From Eulemur rufifrons (lineage: Eukaryota; Chordata; Mammalia; Primates; Lemuridae): 64,000 bases of DNA. The notes beneath the pieces are model-generated. The model saw only the letters and a list, made by a program, of their open reading frames with translations. It did not search any database and was not told the origin of the DNA. The stretch spans positions 45,838,001 through 45,902,000 of the forward strand of contig NC_091010.1 in the NCBI RefSeq assembly GCF_041146395.1. Direction: 5' to 3'. This document shows, piece by piece, positions 1 to 13,200 of the stretch. Positions within the stretch are counted from its first letter, which is position 1. The number at the start of each line of letters is the position of its first letter. A program made the position numbers and the translations under genes.

Positions 1-417
1 TGGAACAACTGCTATAGCCGACCCTGGGCCCCGCTCCGGGCTTCCTGCTCCAAGGGGGTCCAGGTCCACAGTTCACAGTCTCAAAGTCTGAGAGTCCACG
101 TGCCAGGCACTTAGCACACGAAATTAAAATTCGAGAATAAGGCCCGGAGGGGGAAAGCACAGACGCTTTCTGGGAGGCTGGGGCCCACACGGCCCAGAGA
201 AAGCGTCCACATGAAATAAACAGTAGCCCCAGCGAGATCAGTCAGGCTTAGAATAGGCACAAGAAAGATGCTTCCTGGTCTAAAAGATGGGTAGGGTTAG
301 GGACATGGGTTTCTCACAACCCAGAGTTGGAAGGGGTTGGAATTGGAGAGATACCCCCACCGGGACACACCCTCGAGCCCCCTGAGGGGCAGCTCAGCGG
401 GGGGCGGAGTCACTCAC
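1..417 (-). other. PYROXD2: PYROXD2 last intron (partial)
   Basis: Intron between exon 15 and the final exon, which would lie left of base 1. I see no exon or clear repeat here. Confidence 0.6.
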
Positions 418-538
418 CAGGGTGGGCCCCACTGCCGCAGAGATACAGGCCACGGAGAGGGCAGCGGTAGCCGGAGTGCAGGGGCACAGGGCGGGCGAAG
501 TAGAGCTGGTCCAGGGACATGGCACCGTGGAAGATGTT
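418..538 (-). CDS. PYROXD2: PYROXD2 exon 15
   Basis: Codes residues 519-558 plus the first base of codon 559, from NIFHGAMSL to LCGSGAHP. The acceptor is CCTCCGCAG before AAC and the donor is GTGAGTGAC at 417. It holds the C-terminal FAD-contact motif of the desaturase-like family. The next exon, expected to begin with glycine codons, is not found in 1-417. Confidence 0.94.
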
Positions 539-3500
539 CTGCGGAGGCAGGGCCATTGTCATTGACATAGGAGTGCTGCGTCTTCGCTGCCCTGGCTGGG
601 TTTCCTCCCCGGCCCTGTTCTCCAAGGAAGGTTCTTTTCCTTCCGGGGTATTTTCTCGGGTTATTAAGATGCAGACAGGAAAGGGGATGAGATAGAACAG
701 GCACAAGCCCTAGGGCTGCGGGACAGTTTTCCAGAGGTGTTTTTCAGGAAGGAAGAAGGGCAGGCGGCATCTTCAGAGCATGAGGAGGACGGATGGGAGA
801 CAAAAGGGGCAACTGTAGGGGTTTTGCTGTGGACTATGAATCTCGCTCATTCTGTGTGAAAAAGAGAAGGGTTTGACGTTTTTGGCTGCTGGCACACGCT
901 TCTGCTGAAACATGTTTCTTTGCCAAGGCGTCCACCTGAGCCTGGACCCCGGTGTCCAAGCTCCAGCAGGATCACAGTAAATGACAGCAAAGGGGCCACG
1001 GTTCTGCTCCGCTGGCTCAGGTGACTCGAGCCCCAGGCCGAGAAGGGAGGCAGTCTGGGACAAGGGGAGGGGACCCGAGGGGATGTCTGGAACAAGACCA
1101 ATGTCCGTAGGACGTCACCCCGGGAGTGTCCCTCCCTGCCCCTCACCTTGTCCCAAACTGTGCCCCTGGCCTGCCCTCAAGTCCACCCCGCCCCCATCTC
1201 CCGGCCTCAATGGCCGACATCCCCTTCCTCCCCTTGGCCTCGGCAGGCCCCCTCCAGACCGCTCAAGCCACCTGCCCATGCCCGCCACACCACCCACGCC
1301 TCCGTCCCACCGCCCAGCGTGCTCTGCTCTGCGTCCGGACCGGCGCTGCCCACTGAAATACGATGGGCGCCATGTATGTAACTTTAGATTAACTAGTAGC
1401 CACATTTAAAAAGGAAAAGCCAGCTGGTGAAATTAATGGCAATAATATATCTTATTTATATCAAAATATATCCAAAATATTATCATTTCAACATGCAATC
1501 AATATAAAAATTATTAATGAGACATCTTACGTGTTTTTCCATACTACGTCTTTGCAGGCTGTGTGCATCCGACACTCACAGCCCAGGACCCTCTGGGCGC
1601 TCGGTAGCCACGTGAGACCATTCTACGCAGCCTCCTAACGGGCCTCCCTGCCTCCCATCTCTAGATTTTGATAACTAGGAGAGCAGTCCGAGGACACGCT
1701 GCCTTAAGGACGGGCTCCCTCTGAAGAAAGTCAGATGGGAGAGAGGATGTGGACCCTGAGGCAGAAGGGCCACAGTGCTGGCGACCTTCTCGGCTGGGCC
1801 TCTGTGTCCCCGCTCCTCCCCCTTCCCTAGCTCTGACCACCTCCCTGTCCCCTCGCAGCCATGGACTCTGCCACTGTCCTCCCGTCCTGATGAAAGCCGA
1901 GAGGGCACAGTCAGGAGGTGGGGGTGCAGGGAGAAGAACATGGGGAGACCCCCAGGCTCACACTCACCCCTCCGGGAAGCCCAAAGATTCTCTCCAAGTC
2001 TGGCGGCGTGAGGATGTCTCTGCCCACCACAGAGGCCTTGAAGCCCGGGGCGTAGGCCTCGATCCAATCGAACACTGGGTGCCACACAGCGGAGAAATGA
2101 GGGGTATCAGGAAGAGGGGGAGGCGTTATAGTTGTACAACTTGGTGAATTTCCTAACATGCACTAAGTTATATACTTATAAGGGTTTATTTTATCATATG
2201 CAAATTATACCTCAGTAAGTGAAAAACAAAAATTCAGTCCACAGGCAAATAAATAATTCACCCCCAAATCTATGGGTGGGCCAGGCTAGCCCCCCACTCT
2301 TTCCTACCTCCTCACCCCAACCCTATACACAACGTTACTGCTGTCTTTTGAATATGCGAAGCTTTTTTCGCTTTGCTCAAGCTGTTTCTTTTGCTTGGAA
2401 CGCCCTCTGCTGCCTGGGCAACTCCTATTCATCCTTTAAAACCTTTCTCAGTCTCCCCCACTAGACTGTGAGCAACTCGACGGCAGGAACTGTGTCTTTT
2501 GGGCTTCCTTGGCCCAGCTCCTGACCCCGAAGACATTCACTATGCTGACGTGAGGTTGCGTGGAGTCCTCCTCTCCCTCTGGGACAGCACCTGCGGGTGT
2601 CCGTCCTGAATGGGGCAGTCAGGAGGAGAGGGCCCGGTCGGGTCACTGGCCCGCTGACACTCTGGGGACAGAACAGTGTGGCCCTCTTTACCTTTGTCTG
2701 CGTAAGCGTTTCTCTCCTGCTCGTCCCAGACCTTGCCCCCAGCCAGCGTGTAGGGCGTGTACTGAGTGAAGAGGGAGATGACGTGGCAGCCAGGGGGCGC
2801 CAGCGTGGGGTCCAGCACGGAGGGGATGCACATCTCAATCATGGGCCTGTGGCCAGCAGGGAGGAGAGGGGGTCAGGTCCCAGGGAAGGGCCCCTGCGAT
2901 GGCTGGGGACACAGTGAAGGCCCTGAGAGGACACCAACACTGGGCGATTGCTGCTGCACGGCCACTGCGGTTGTTCATTACACGGGCTTAGCAGCCGCTA
3001 GGGAGTCCGGACCACCCTAAGGAGCCCACCTATGCCCAGCCCCTGGGTGCATGGCCTGTCCTGGCCTTCCACCACCACAGCTGTGCTCCAACCAGGGCGC
3101 CCAAAGCAAATGTCCCCAGGGTCTGGATAGACAATGCAAATGCCATGCGTAAAGGGGCCGGGCCTAAGATGCAGGCACTAGGGTGGCCATATTTCAACCA
3201 AGCTTAAGCCGCCTGGTTCCCTTTTCCAGAGCAGGCCGAACGAAACAGCCGCTGGGGCTGCCCTGGCGCCCAGCAGAGCTGTGACCTGCTTCCTGCCCTT
3301 AGGATTGAAATATGGATGCAGGCAGATCCTAAGTCACTGTGAAGATTAACACCAGATGGAAGAGGCCGCTCTCTGCTGTGCCTGGACAATGACAGCCACC
3401 CGCCACCCCAGGCCCATGTGTAAGAGCATCAGGGGCGCAAAGCCCAGGCCCCACCTGCGGGAAGGCCGGCCGTCCACGGCGTCTTCGAAGGCCTGTTGGA

Positions 3501-6500
3501 GGAGGAGGGTGTCTTCGCAGTTCAGGTGGACGGAGCACTGGTGATGCGGCAGCGGCTGCCCCCCCGGGGCACTGGGGGCTGCCAGGAAGTCGGGCAGCCT
3601 GTCTACAGCCACTGAGGGGCCCAAAGGGAGGGTCAGGTGTCGGCCGCCAGGGTCCTCCCTCTGCAGCTGGCACCTGCTCCCCCAAACCGGGGACTGGGAG
3701 CAGGAAAGTGTGACAAGTGTTTCATCTTGGAACCGGGGGCAGGTAGAGGCAGGGAACGGAGATGAGGGCGGAGGCCAGTTGTTCCCAGCCCTGGGCCGCT
3801 CTTACTCAGATACGTTGAAAGACACAGCCCTGCAATCTGGGGTGCCCCTTACCATTGATCTTGGTGACAGGAGACTGGGTGTCCAGCTGAGAGATTCTTG
3901 CCACGAACTCCTCCGGAAGCCACTCCTGGAAGGAGAAAGCTCCGTGAAAGGCCTGAGATGTCCAAGGCCCCAAGGAAGCTGCCGCAGGTCCCTCAACCTC
4001 TGCCCCCCGAAATGCTCTTCATCTTTCAGAGCTCAGACGAAACCACCTCCTCTGTGAAGCCTTCCTGGATCCCCTCCCGCTCAGTGCCAACCACTTCTTC
4101 CCCTGCACCCTCCAGCAGTCCTGCCTGAATAGCTCACACCTCTTCCCGCGCGGTTTGCAGGCATCCTTTCACTTCTTGTCTGTCTGCTCCCGGAAGTCTC
4201 GATTATCTTAGAATGGCCTTTACAAGGTGCTTCGCACTGAGGTGTGTTCAATTTTATTAGTGGAATCACTCAGAAAAAGTGGTGCCTTGTTCCTAAGAAC
4301 AGCCCCAAGACTATCTGGGAGCTCCCTGCTCATATACACATTATTGTACATTTTGGGGACAGGAAAGGTAGAGTCAATTGCAAAAAAAAAAAAAAATTGC
4401 CCCAAATGCTCGCCCTCCCTGTGTGCACACCGCCCGCCACGTAACTTACTGGTGCCCTCCCACCCTGGCTCTGGGCTCAGCCGTGACACTGGCTTTGGCA
4501 ATGCTAGGAAATACGATGCAAAGAGAGCAAACAACATGACGCCTGCATGATCGATCGCGCTTGCTTTTGTCCTCTGCCAGACCCTGAGAACATGCCCGGA
4601 CTACGGAGCCGGAAGATGAGAGACTCATGCAGCGGAGCTCAGTCACCCCCGCTGTCCCCGCAGAAACCATCCTGGACCAGCCACCGCCAGCCAGACGAGC
4701 GAGTCCCGCCAAGATCAGCAGAGCCGGCCCGCTGACCCGCGGCTGACGGCGCAGGCACGAGCAAGCCCACAGCAGCTGAATTCGCCAAGATCAACAGAAT
4801 TCTCCAGATCTGGGTGCTAATACTTCTTGTATGCCCACAAGTTTTGTGCTTGCTTGTTCATTGATTATTTAATAATCATTAATATTACAATAGGTAATTG
4901 ACAGAGGGAAGCAATCAGGACAGCAGGAAAGTTGTGGAAATAACTCTGGGTGGAAAGTCAGACATGGGTTCCAGCTCTGGCTCTGCCCACCGCACCTCCC
5001 AGGCCCTTTCTCCTCACCTGTGCGGCTTCTTCCCTGTTTTCCACCTGCCCGTTACCCGCCTGCTTCCCCAAGGACAGAGACTTGCACCTGCATCTCGCAC
5101 CCTGAGGCCCCGGTTTTCCACCCCCTGTCTTGGCGACATCGAACCTGCACACGCCCGCCTCACCTGTGGCACCAGCTTCAGGAAGGTGACCTGCGGCGAC
5201 GCGTTGGACAGCACCACTTTGCTCCTCACCTCCGTGCCATCTCGCAGCACGACTCCTCGCACACGGCCTTCGCTGCTCACCTGCACCTTAGCCACCGCCT
5301 GGAGCCCACCAGAAAGAGGCCCCAGGAACCCCCCAGGAAGGGGAATCCAGGTTGGAGCTAGTGGGGTGTCCACTGTCTGTGCCGCTCCTAGGCACTGGCA
5401 GCTTCCGCGTCCCAAATCCACCCCACCAGGCGCTGCAGCGTCTCCATGAAGCCCTAACGCACCCCTCCAACACGAAGGCTCAGCCCAAACGTGGCGTAGT
5501 GATCAGAGAACTCGAAGGGGGTGGTCAGAAGAACTGGGACCTCATTGGCAATGGCTCAGCCACTAACAGCCTGTGCAACCTTAGTCCCTGGGTTTGGAGC
5601 CCCATCTCGTTCACCAGTAACACAGGGGACCTTCCGAATCCCAGACGTCCTATCCTGGGACCCTTGCCAATAATTGGGGTGGGATGGAGAGGCCGTTCAC
5701 CTTTTCAGTGAAGATGCTTGCTCCGTGCGTGGTGGCCGAGCTTGCGATGGCATCAGAGAGGGCACCCATGCCCCCCTGGACATAGCCCCAGGCCCCCCGC
5801 ATGCCTTCCAGGCTCCCCATCACATGATGCAGCAGCACATACCTGAGGACAGACCATCCGAGTCAGGGCCTGCAGGTGGGAGTTAATCTCCTGGAGTTCC
5901 AGGTGCAAATATTCCCTTCCATCTTGACCTTGAGCTGTCCCTCTCCCAGTGGCCTTCAGTGAGCCCGAGCTCTTGCAAGAGCCCTCTGCCTTCTCACGCT
6001 GCACCCTCGCTCAGGCAAACGTCTATGTGCCCAGCTCCATCACCGATAACGTGGCAGCGACACCCAAACCCGCCGCTCCCGGGCTGTCCTGAGCCCCAGC
6101 CCCTATGTGCAGCTACCCACATTCACGTGCTGTTCTGGCAGGCATCGTCAAGCCCTCAGCTTGTCCCCAGCCTCCAGCCTCTTTCTCCTTCAGTCCTCCC
6201 TATCCTAGTGAAAGGCGCCCTCAGTTTCCATCTGAAACCAGGTGTCAGCCTTGAGCCCTACCAGTCCCTGCCCCCCCTCACCCAACAACGTCACCCACTC
6301 TGCCTTCCACAGACCCTCTGCACACGCCCGAGCCCCGCGGCCTCTCTCCTTCCTCGCACCGCGGCAGTGGTGCCCTCATCGGACCACCACCTCCCACGTC
6401 TTCTCCCCTGCAGAGCCGGGGCCTCCTCTTGAAAGCCAGCCTGCTCCAGCTGCTTCTTCATCTCCTTCCAAAGCCTCACCAGCTGGGCGCGGCTCTCAGG

Positions 6501-7245
6501 GGATGCCTGTTTCCTAAAGTGGCCTCCAGGGCTCCTGCCTGCTGGCCAGCCTGGCCCTGGTCACGCTGCACTCCCCACCCCCCTCCTGAACCGGCTTGGA
6601 GGTTCCTTGGATGGGTCCCCCGTTCTCTGAACCCCAACATTTGCACCTGCCGTTCTCTCCCTTCCTCCCTCGTCTTTTGTTTAGCTAACTCCTCGCCCTT
6701 CGGGTCTCAGACCAAACGTCTCTTCCCCATGGAGGCCTTTTGGCACCCTGGCCCAGGCTGTCCCCCTGCTGTGCCTCCTGTCACAGTGCTCGCGCCACTT
6801 CACTGCCATCACTCGCTCTGTGTCCTCCCCATTAGGATTTCTGCTCCGTTCACTACCAGCCCCTCGCATGTTGTCCCCAGCACCTAGCATAGGCCAGTGC
6901 TCCAAAAATAATTCTTGAAACAATTAATGAAGAAACAAATGACTTAAAGGCACATTTCACAAACTGAGCAGTTGCTGAGCCGCCCCAAGACCTGAGGACA
7001 GAAGAACAGGAGGCCCCAGCTGGAAGGTCCACGGTGCCAGCTGATCACAGGCTTGGCCAAGGCGGAGCAACTGCTGCCGACCCCCCTTCTCCATGGCCCC
7101 GGGGAACCCGGGGTGGCTTAATGCGTGTTGGAAACCACTTTCCAGGGTGCTCTCATCCCTCAAGAGAAAAGCCACGTAGACAGCTTCTAGCTGCACCTTC
7201 TGGAGCACTGGAAATGGCCCAACACTTGGCAGCGTCCTCCATCCC

Positions 7246-7279
<34 letters not shown>

Positions 7280-10200
7280 GCCATGCCCGCTCCACAGGGC
7301 TCATTAAGTCATTCCGCAGCTGCAGACTTCGCTGTGTCTGACTGCCACCTCTCGGACTGGGCTGTAAACACATACCCCCACCCGCAAAGAGAACGGAGCT
7401 CCCTGTCCATACAAGGGTGTCTGTGTGTGTCCTGGGGCCCAGGGAAAGGAACATGGGGGGGAGGTAGTGCGGGCCTTTTAGGGAGTTGGTGGGGTCGGGG
7501 GGAGGGAAGACAGGGAGGAAAGAAGACATTAGTGTCAAGATACCACAGTGGGAGATGGGGGAGAGGATTTTCTTAGTGAAGCAGTAGGAAGCAGTAGCCA
7601 AGAAGGAAGAAATGGGGGATGGGTCTGACAGCTGAGGCTGTAAATTAGCTCTGCCACTTAATAGCTGTGTGACTTTGGGCAAGACACTTCCCTTCTCTGA
7701 ACCACAGTTCTCAGATGTTGCTTGAGGGTTAAATTAATCATATGAAGTACGTGGCTTAGAACTGGGCTCACTGGGCGAGCTCAGTGTTCTCACCCCTGCT
7801 GGGGAATGTGCCCTGCTTCTGCGTAGGCCTGTGCCCTGCCTGAACCCCCTCACTCACCCGCTCCCCTGAGTGCGGGGACTTGCCATGGCTCCAATCACAG
7901 CGTCCGTTGCTAGAGTGGCTTTTAGAGGCTCTGACTCAAACCACTGATCCAGCACCTGGACAGCAAAACAGCAGGGAGAAGGGCTCAGGGGCCTCGAAGG
8001 GAGGGGGGCCTGGTCGGGCGGAAGTAGGGGAGCCACTCACCTTGGCAATGGGAGCCGTGAGGACCTCGTAATACCGGGGGAGCTGGGCCCCCAGGATGCG
8101 GCCTAAAGGGAAGATCCACAAACGAAAATTGAGACAGCAATAAGGAAACACTCTGACCTCGATGCAGGGGACAAAAGAATGGCAGGCGGCTGAGCTTTTC
8201 TGATGGGAGGCAGGTAGCAGGGGACCCATCTGGTTTGAGTCCTGGCCACGCCTCTCACTGGCTGCAAGGCCTTGGGCGCAGTTTTAACATCTTTGAACTT
8301 GTTTCTTTATCTGTAAAATGGGAGTCATATTTTATGCCTCCAAGGGCTATTGTGAGGATTAAGTGAGATATGTAAAACATTTGCAAGTACATAGGCACTT
8401 CATGCATGTTGGCTGCCGGCATCGTTTTTGAAAATTTTTCACTTGTAACTTATTCCTTTACTAGGAGCTTCTGTGCGGCCCATGCCCTGGGAGGTAGCCG
8501 GCGTGGCTACTCCATTCCTCTGACCCCGATTCAGACAGTTTCAGAGAGTAACTAGGATTAAGGCCTTGACGGCAGGGATCACAGTCTCTAGCCATTGTAG
8601 CCCCTGTGCCTAGCTTGGTGTCTGGCACATAGTAGTTGCTTAGTAAATGTTTATTGCATGGTTTTTGCACCAAGCTCCTTGGACTGCTTACCTGAGAGGC
8701 AATGTCTCCTTTTGGCGTTTGTGATAGACTCCACTGGCTCCACACTCTTTCCGTGTAACTCTGCAGTGCCCCCCACCCACCACAGCTGGGTCAGCCTGCC
8801 TGCTCCTTGACTCTGGGCTCATCCGTGGGACTTGCTTGGCCAACAGATTGTTTGCAGATGTGACACAAGCTGAGGCTTGAAACAGGCCTGTACATCAGGG
8901 CTTGTCCTCTGTGCTTCTGCCATTAATGTGAGAAGTCAACGCCCAGACTAGCAAGCTGCTTCCGAAAGCAGGATGAGAGTACCTGGAGCAGAGCTACCCT
9001 GGCCCAGGTCAGCTGAGCCAGCTACCACACAGATACGTGGGAAATAAATGTTTATATGCCACTGGAGTTTTGTGGGCTTTTTCTTTTTTTTACCATAGTC
9101 AACTAATTTGGTATTTTTCTAGGATATATTAATAGTAGCTAAACTGGTGTGTATACCTTAGAGAAGTGGTAGAAAATAATAGCACCCGTGGTGAATCTTC
9201 CCTTCTCATACCCATGGCAGACATTACTAATTGATCACAGAACTTTCCCTTGCTGAGCCCAAATCCAGTATCCTTCTCCTATGGGGGCGGCTGTTCAAAT
9301 TCTCTTGGCCTCTGTGTCTTATTCTAGCCCTGGCCATGGTGAGGAGCTCCATGCAGGCTTTGATCAGCATGACACAGTGCAACCCCACACCTGGGGTTTT
9401 CAGTCCTAGAAAATGCACCCCTTCATTTTCTTCCCTGGGACTCCACTGGCACCATGATAGGACACCCATGGGAACATACTTGGCACCCACAGATGTGCAG
9501 CCCAGATGTGCAGGAGTTATTGGGGGGACAGAACCCAATGGATAAGTATTTTCCTTTCCTTCTCCCGAGAATGTTCCTCAGATGCATTTCATAAGGCTTC
9601 TCAGAGGGTGTGCAGGGTCTGGCACCTTGTCACCCACAGTGGTGGCCAGTGCAATGCCACACTCTGGCATCGACTTTCCCTCGGTCCACTTTCACTCCTC
9701 CTTTCCCCTATGTTTGTGCCTTGGGATCACCCTTCAAAATAAAGTACTTGGACATCAGCCTTTGTCTCAGGCTCTATCTTTAGGGCACCGCCCTTAATTG
9801 ATTGCAGCCTATTAATTGATCGCAGCTGGCAGGCTGCCCTGGAGGTTCAGGCTCACGTCCAGGCATCGAGAAAATGGGCTCACCTCCGTGAAGGTCACTC
9901 GTGCCCTGAGGCCTGCGCTTTGGACTTACCTGCCTGCAGCAGGGGCTTGAGGGTGGAGAGCGACCTGGCCCTCTGCAGCAGGGAGCCACGCTGGAAGGCC
10001 GCCAGGTCCACGGGGGCTGCATCCAGCAGAGGGTCAATGGCTAATGCCAAGCGGTTCATGAACTCCTCGTATCTGGGAAAGGCCTGGAACAGGGCTCTAA
10101 GTCAGGCCCACCGTCCAGAACCCCACAGGAACATTGCCCCCACACTGGGCCCTCCATATGGCCCGCTGCACCCCACGACTGAGCCGTGACAGTTCTGCAG

Positions 10201-13200
10201 GCCTTGCCCCCGTGGCTCAGCTTGGCTCTGCTGGGTCCCCCAGGTCTAGGTCTCTGTGTCAGCATCAACACCGGGGAGCCTGTGTCAGGGAAGGCCAGAG
10301 GGATCCCAGGCAATAGGAGAGACACTTGGGATGGTGACAGGGACCTGGGGCTAATGCTGACCAGCATGTTGTGAACCACAGAAAACCGCAGGCATCCCAA
10401 GGCGTGGCCTCTGTGATCACCATAAAACCATGGAGAAGTTTCTTCTTTCTGTCCTTCCACACCTTCACATGTTACTGGTGACAGATCTCTTCGCCTGTCG
10501 CCCTGAGTGCCGACTGTTCCCTCCCGGTCCTCACGTCTCACTGCTGTCTGGACGCACGCAGTGACAGAAGCCCGCCTCCTCTCATTCCTCAAGCTCCCAC
10601 CACAGAGTCCATTCTCAGCCTGGTTTCCACACCCTCCCTTCTTCCCCGACAGGCACAGGAGCAGGGACGGTGCCTGTGCCACCGGGGGCCCTACCTTGAT
10701 TCTTAGCCCAGAACTTTTAACTCTGGTCTCTCCCTACCCATGGACATATCCATGGCCTTGTAACACATGTTACATACAGAAAAGTTCCATGCTGAAATAC
10801 ATCTGGGAAGTCTTGGTAAAAACGGAGTTAAACAGCTTTCCATAGAGCAGGCTTTTAATATGACAACACGCAAAGACACCACCGGAAACCAGGCTCCTCG
10901 CTTTCCACCGTGGGAGGTGGGCCCTTGCCTGCTGCCTGTGTGGCCACTAGTGGGCAGGGCCACAGCCACAGTCCTGCAGGCCCAGGGCCCCGGCCTCATG
11001 CTGAATCCACTCCCGGGCCTCTGAGATGGGCAGGGTATGGAGCAGGGGGGCCAGGGGCGGTGGTCCCCAGCCTGGTGCTCCACAGAATCCCAGGAGAAGC
11101 ACTTCCAAAAAGCCAAGCTCCCCAGGTGATTCTGATACTGGTGAGCGTCTGTGCCACGTTTCAGCCAACTTTAGACTGACACGACAAAAAGCAACGTACA
11201 TGGACCCCCTTAACCTAGGTTCTTCTTACAAAATGTCTCCACCAAAATACGACTTAATACTACACCTTCAGCTTGTATCCAGGCTTGGTACCAAAATGGC
11301 CATTCAAAGCATCTTTCTGTATCTGCAGAACCAACTGCACCAGGCCCATTCCATAATTCAGTGACTCATCTAGACAAAGCCACCCAGTGAATCCCTAGAA
11401 TGCAATCCAAGGAAAAAACGTACCCTCTCCACCCCATGTGTGCTCGCCTTTCGCCAGCCCTGCACACCCTCACAGACGCTCTCTTGCCTTGAGCTGCCAG
11501 GATGGTGCCTTGAGATGCCAAACTGGGTGAACATTACCGCCGGTCTCTTGTCCTAAGTTCCTGATCCAGTTCACTGCATCCTAAATTGCCTCTGCTCATC
11601 CCTCCCCCTGCTCTTTGGGTTTCATGTGGATAAACACTTGGAATTCTGCCTGAAAGCAGGAGGAACACGGGAACACACACAGCACAAGGACACACCAACA
11701 GGTGCCCTTCTGAAATCCGGCATGCGGAGACCATCTGAACATACGTGGTGTGGGGGCCTCCTGTGTCCACAAGTCTTAGTCACCATCCTCCGTCCCCTTC
11801 TCTTCTCAGTGCCCGAGATCAGGCGCATGCTGGAGCCCTTTGGGGGCGGGGGGCGGGGTATCCTGTCCAAGCCCCTGTGGCCTTTGGACAACGTGTCCTA
11901 GGAAAATCCAACCAGGCCCATCTTTTTGAAGCGCCACCTGCAGGCTACGAGGGAGGAGGAGCTCAGGCCTTGGTCGCTCTTCCTACCTGGGCGTCCTTCC
12001 GCGAGAACTGGGCGATCTGCTTCTGGTTTTCCGCCATGTCTGTGCCCAGCAGAAGGGACCTGGGCGTCTTGCTTCCTGTGCCCTCTTCCAGCATGGGGCT
12101 GAAGGAGTGGGGGTTCCGAAGGTGAAGCCTCAGCCCGTGTTTCTGCAGAACACCAACAGCACAGGCAACATGTTACGGGATCTGTGGTCTCTGCCCGCGA
12201 CCTTTCTCTGATTGTGTTTGTGCGACCGTTTAGGTACCTGCCTGCAGGTTCCTAAGGTGTGTGGCCCTGCTTCCTGTTTTCTGAAGATATAAGTTTATGA
12301 AAAGCCTCTTGCCCAGGAACCCCAGGGTGGCATAGCTCACCACACCACACCATTCCACACCACGCCATGCTCCTCTGTGCCAGGGACTGTAATAGGGTTT
12401 ATAGTGATTATCTCACAACTTTGTAAGTACAGTCACGTGTTGCTTAATGACAGGGATATGTTCTGAGAAATGCATCATCAGATGATTCTGTCATGTGAAC
12501 ACCATGGAGTGCGTGTACACAAACCTGGATGGCATGGCCTGCCGCACACCTAGGCTGCGTGGTGTGGCCTACTGCCCCCAGGCTATACACCTGTGCAGCA
12601 TGCGACTGTGCTGAACACCGTAGGCAACGGTAACAGATAGTAAGTGTCTGTGTATCTAAACATATCTAAACACAGAAAAGGCACCATGAAAATATGGTGT
12701 GAAAGATAATTTGCACACCTGGATAGGGCACTGACCGTGAGTGGAGCCTGCAGGATGTGAAGTTGCTCTGGGCCTCAGTGAGGGAGCGGCGAGTGAGTGT
12801 GAAGGCCCCGGACACTGCTGTCCACTACTCTAGACTTTGCAAACACTGTACGCTTTGGCTACACTAAGTTTGTAAAAATGTTTTCTTTCTTCAATAATGA
12901 TTTAACCTTAGCTTATTGTAACTTTTTTTACTTTATAGACATTTAACATTTAGCTTAAAATACAAACACACTGTTCAGATGCACAAAAATATTTTCTTTC
13001 TTTATATCCTTATTCTGTGAGCGCCTATTTTCAAAAGCTTTTTATGTTTTACTTTTTAAACTTTATTGTTATAAACTAAGACACAAACACACACATTAGC
13101 TTAGGCCTCTGCGGGGTGAGGATCACCAATATCACTGTCTCCCACCTCCGCATCTGGCCCACTGGAAGGCCTGCAGGGTCGGTAACACAGTGGAGCTGTC

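Noticed and set aside
981..1409. 142-codon plus-strand proline-rich frame
   Set aside because: Low-complexity GC-rich intron sequence of PYROXD2, no family similarity, runs into a hAT remnant.
6957..7682. 241-codon minus-strand frame, the longest in the window
   Set aside because: It reads through the AC microsatellite (CVCVCVCV) and a MIR, has no domain, and PYROXD2 exons 8 and 9 join in phase without it.
9231..9545. 104-codon plus-strand frame
   Set aside because: Intronic to PYROXD2 on the opposite strand, no recognised family, no splice or promoter context.
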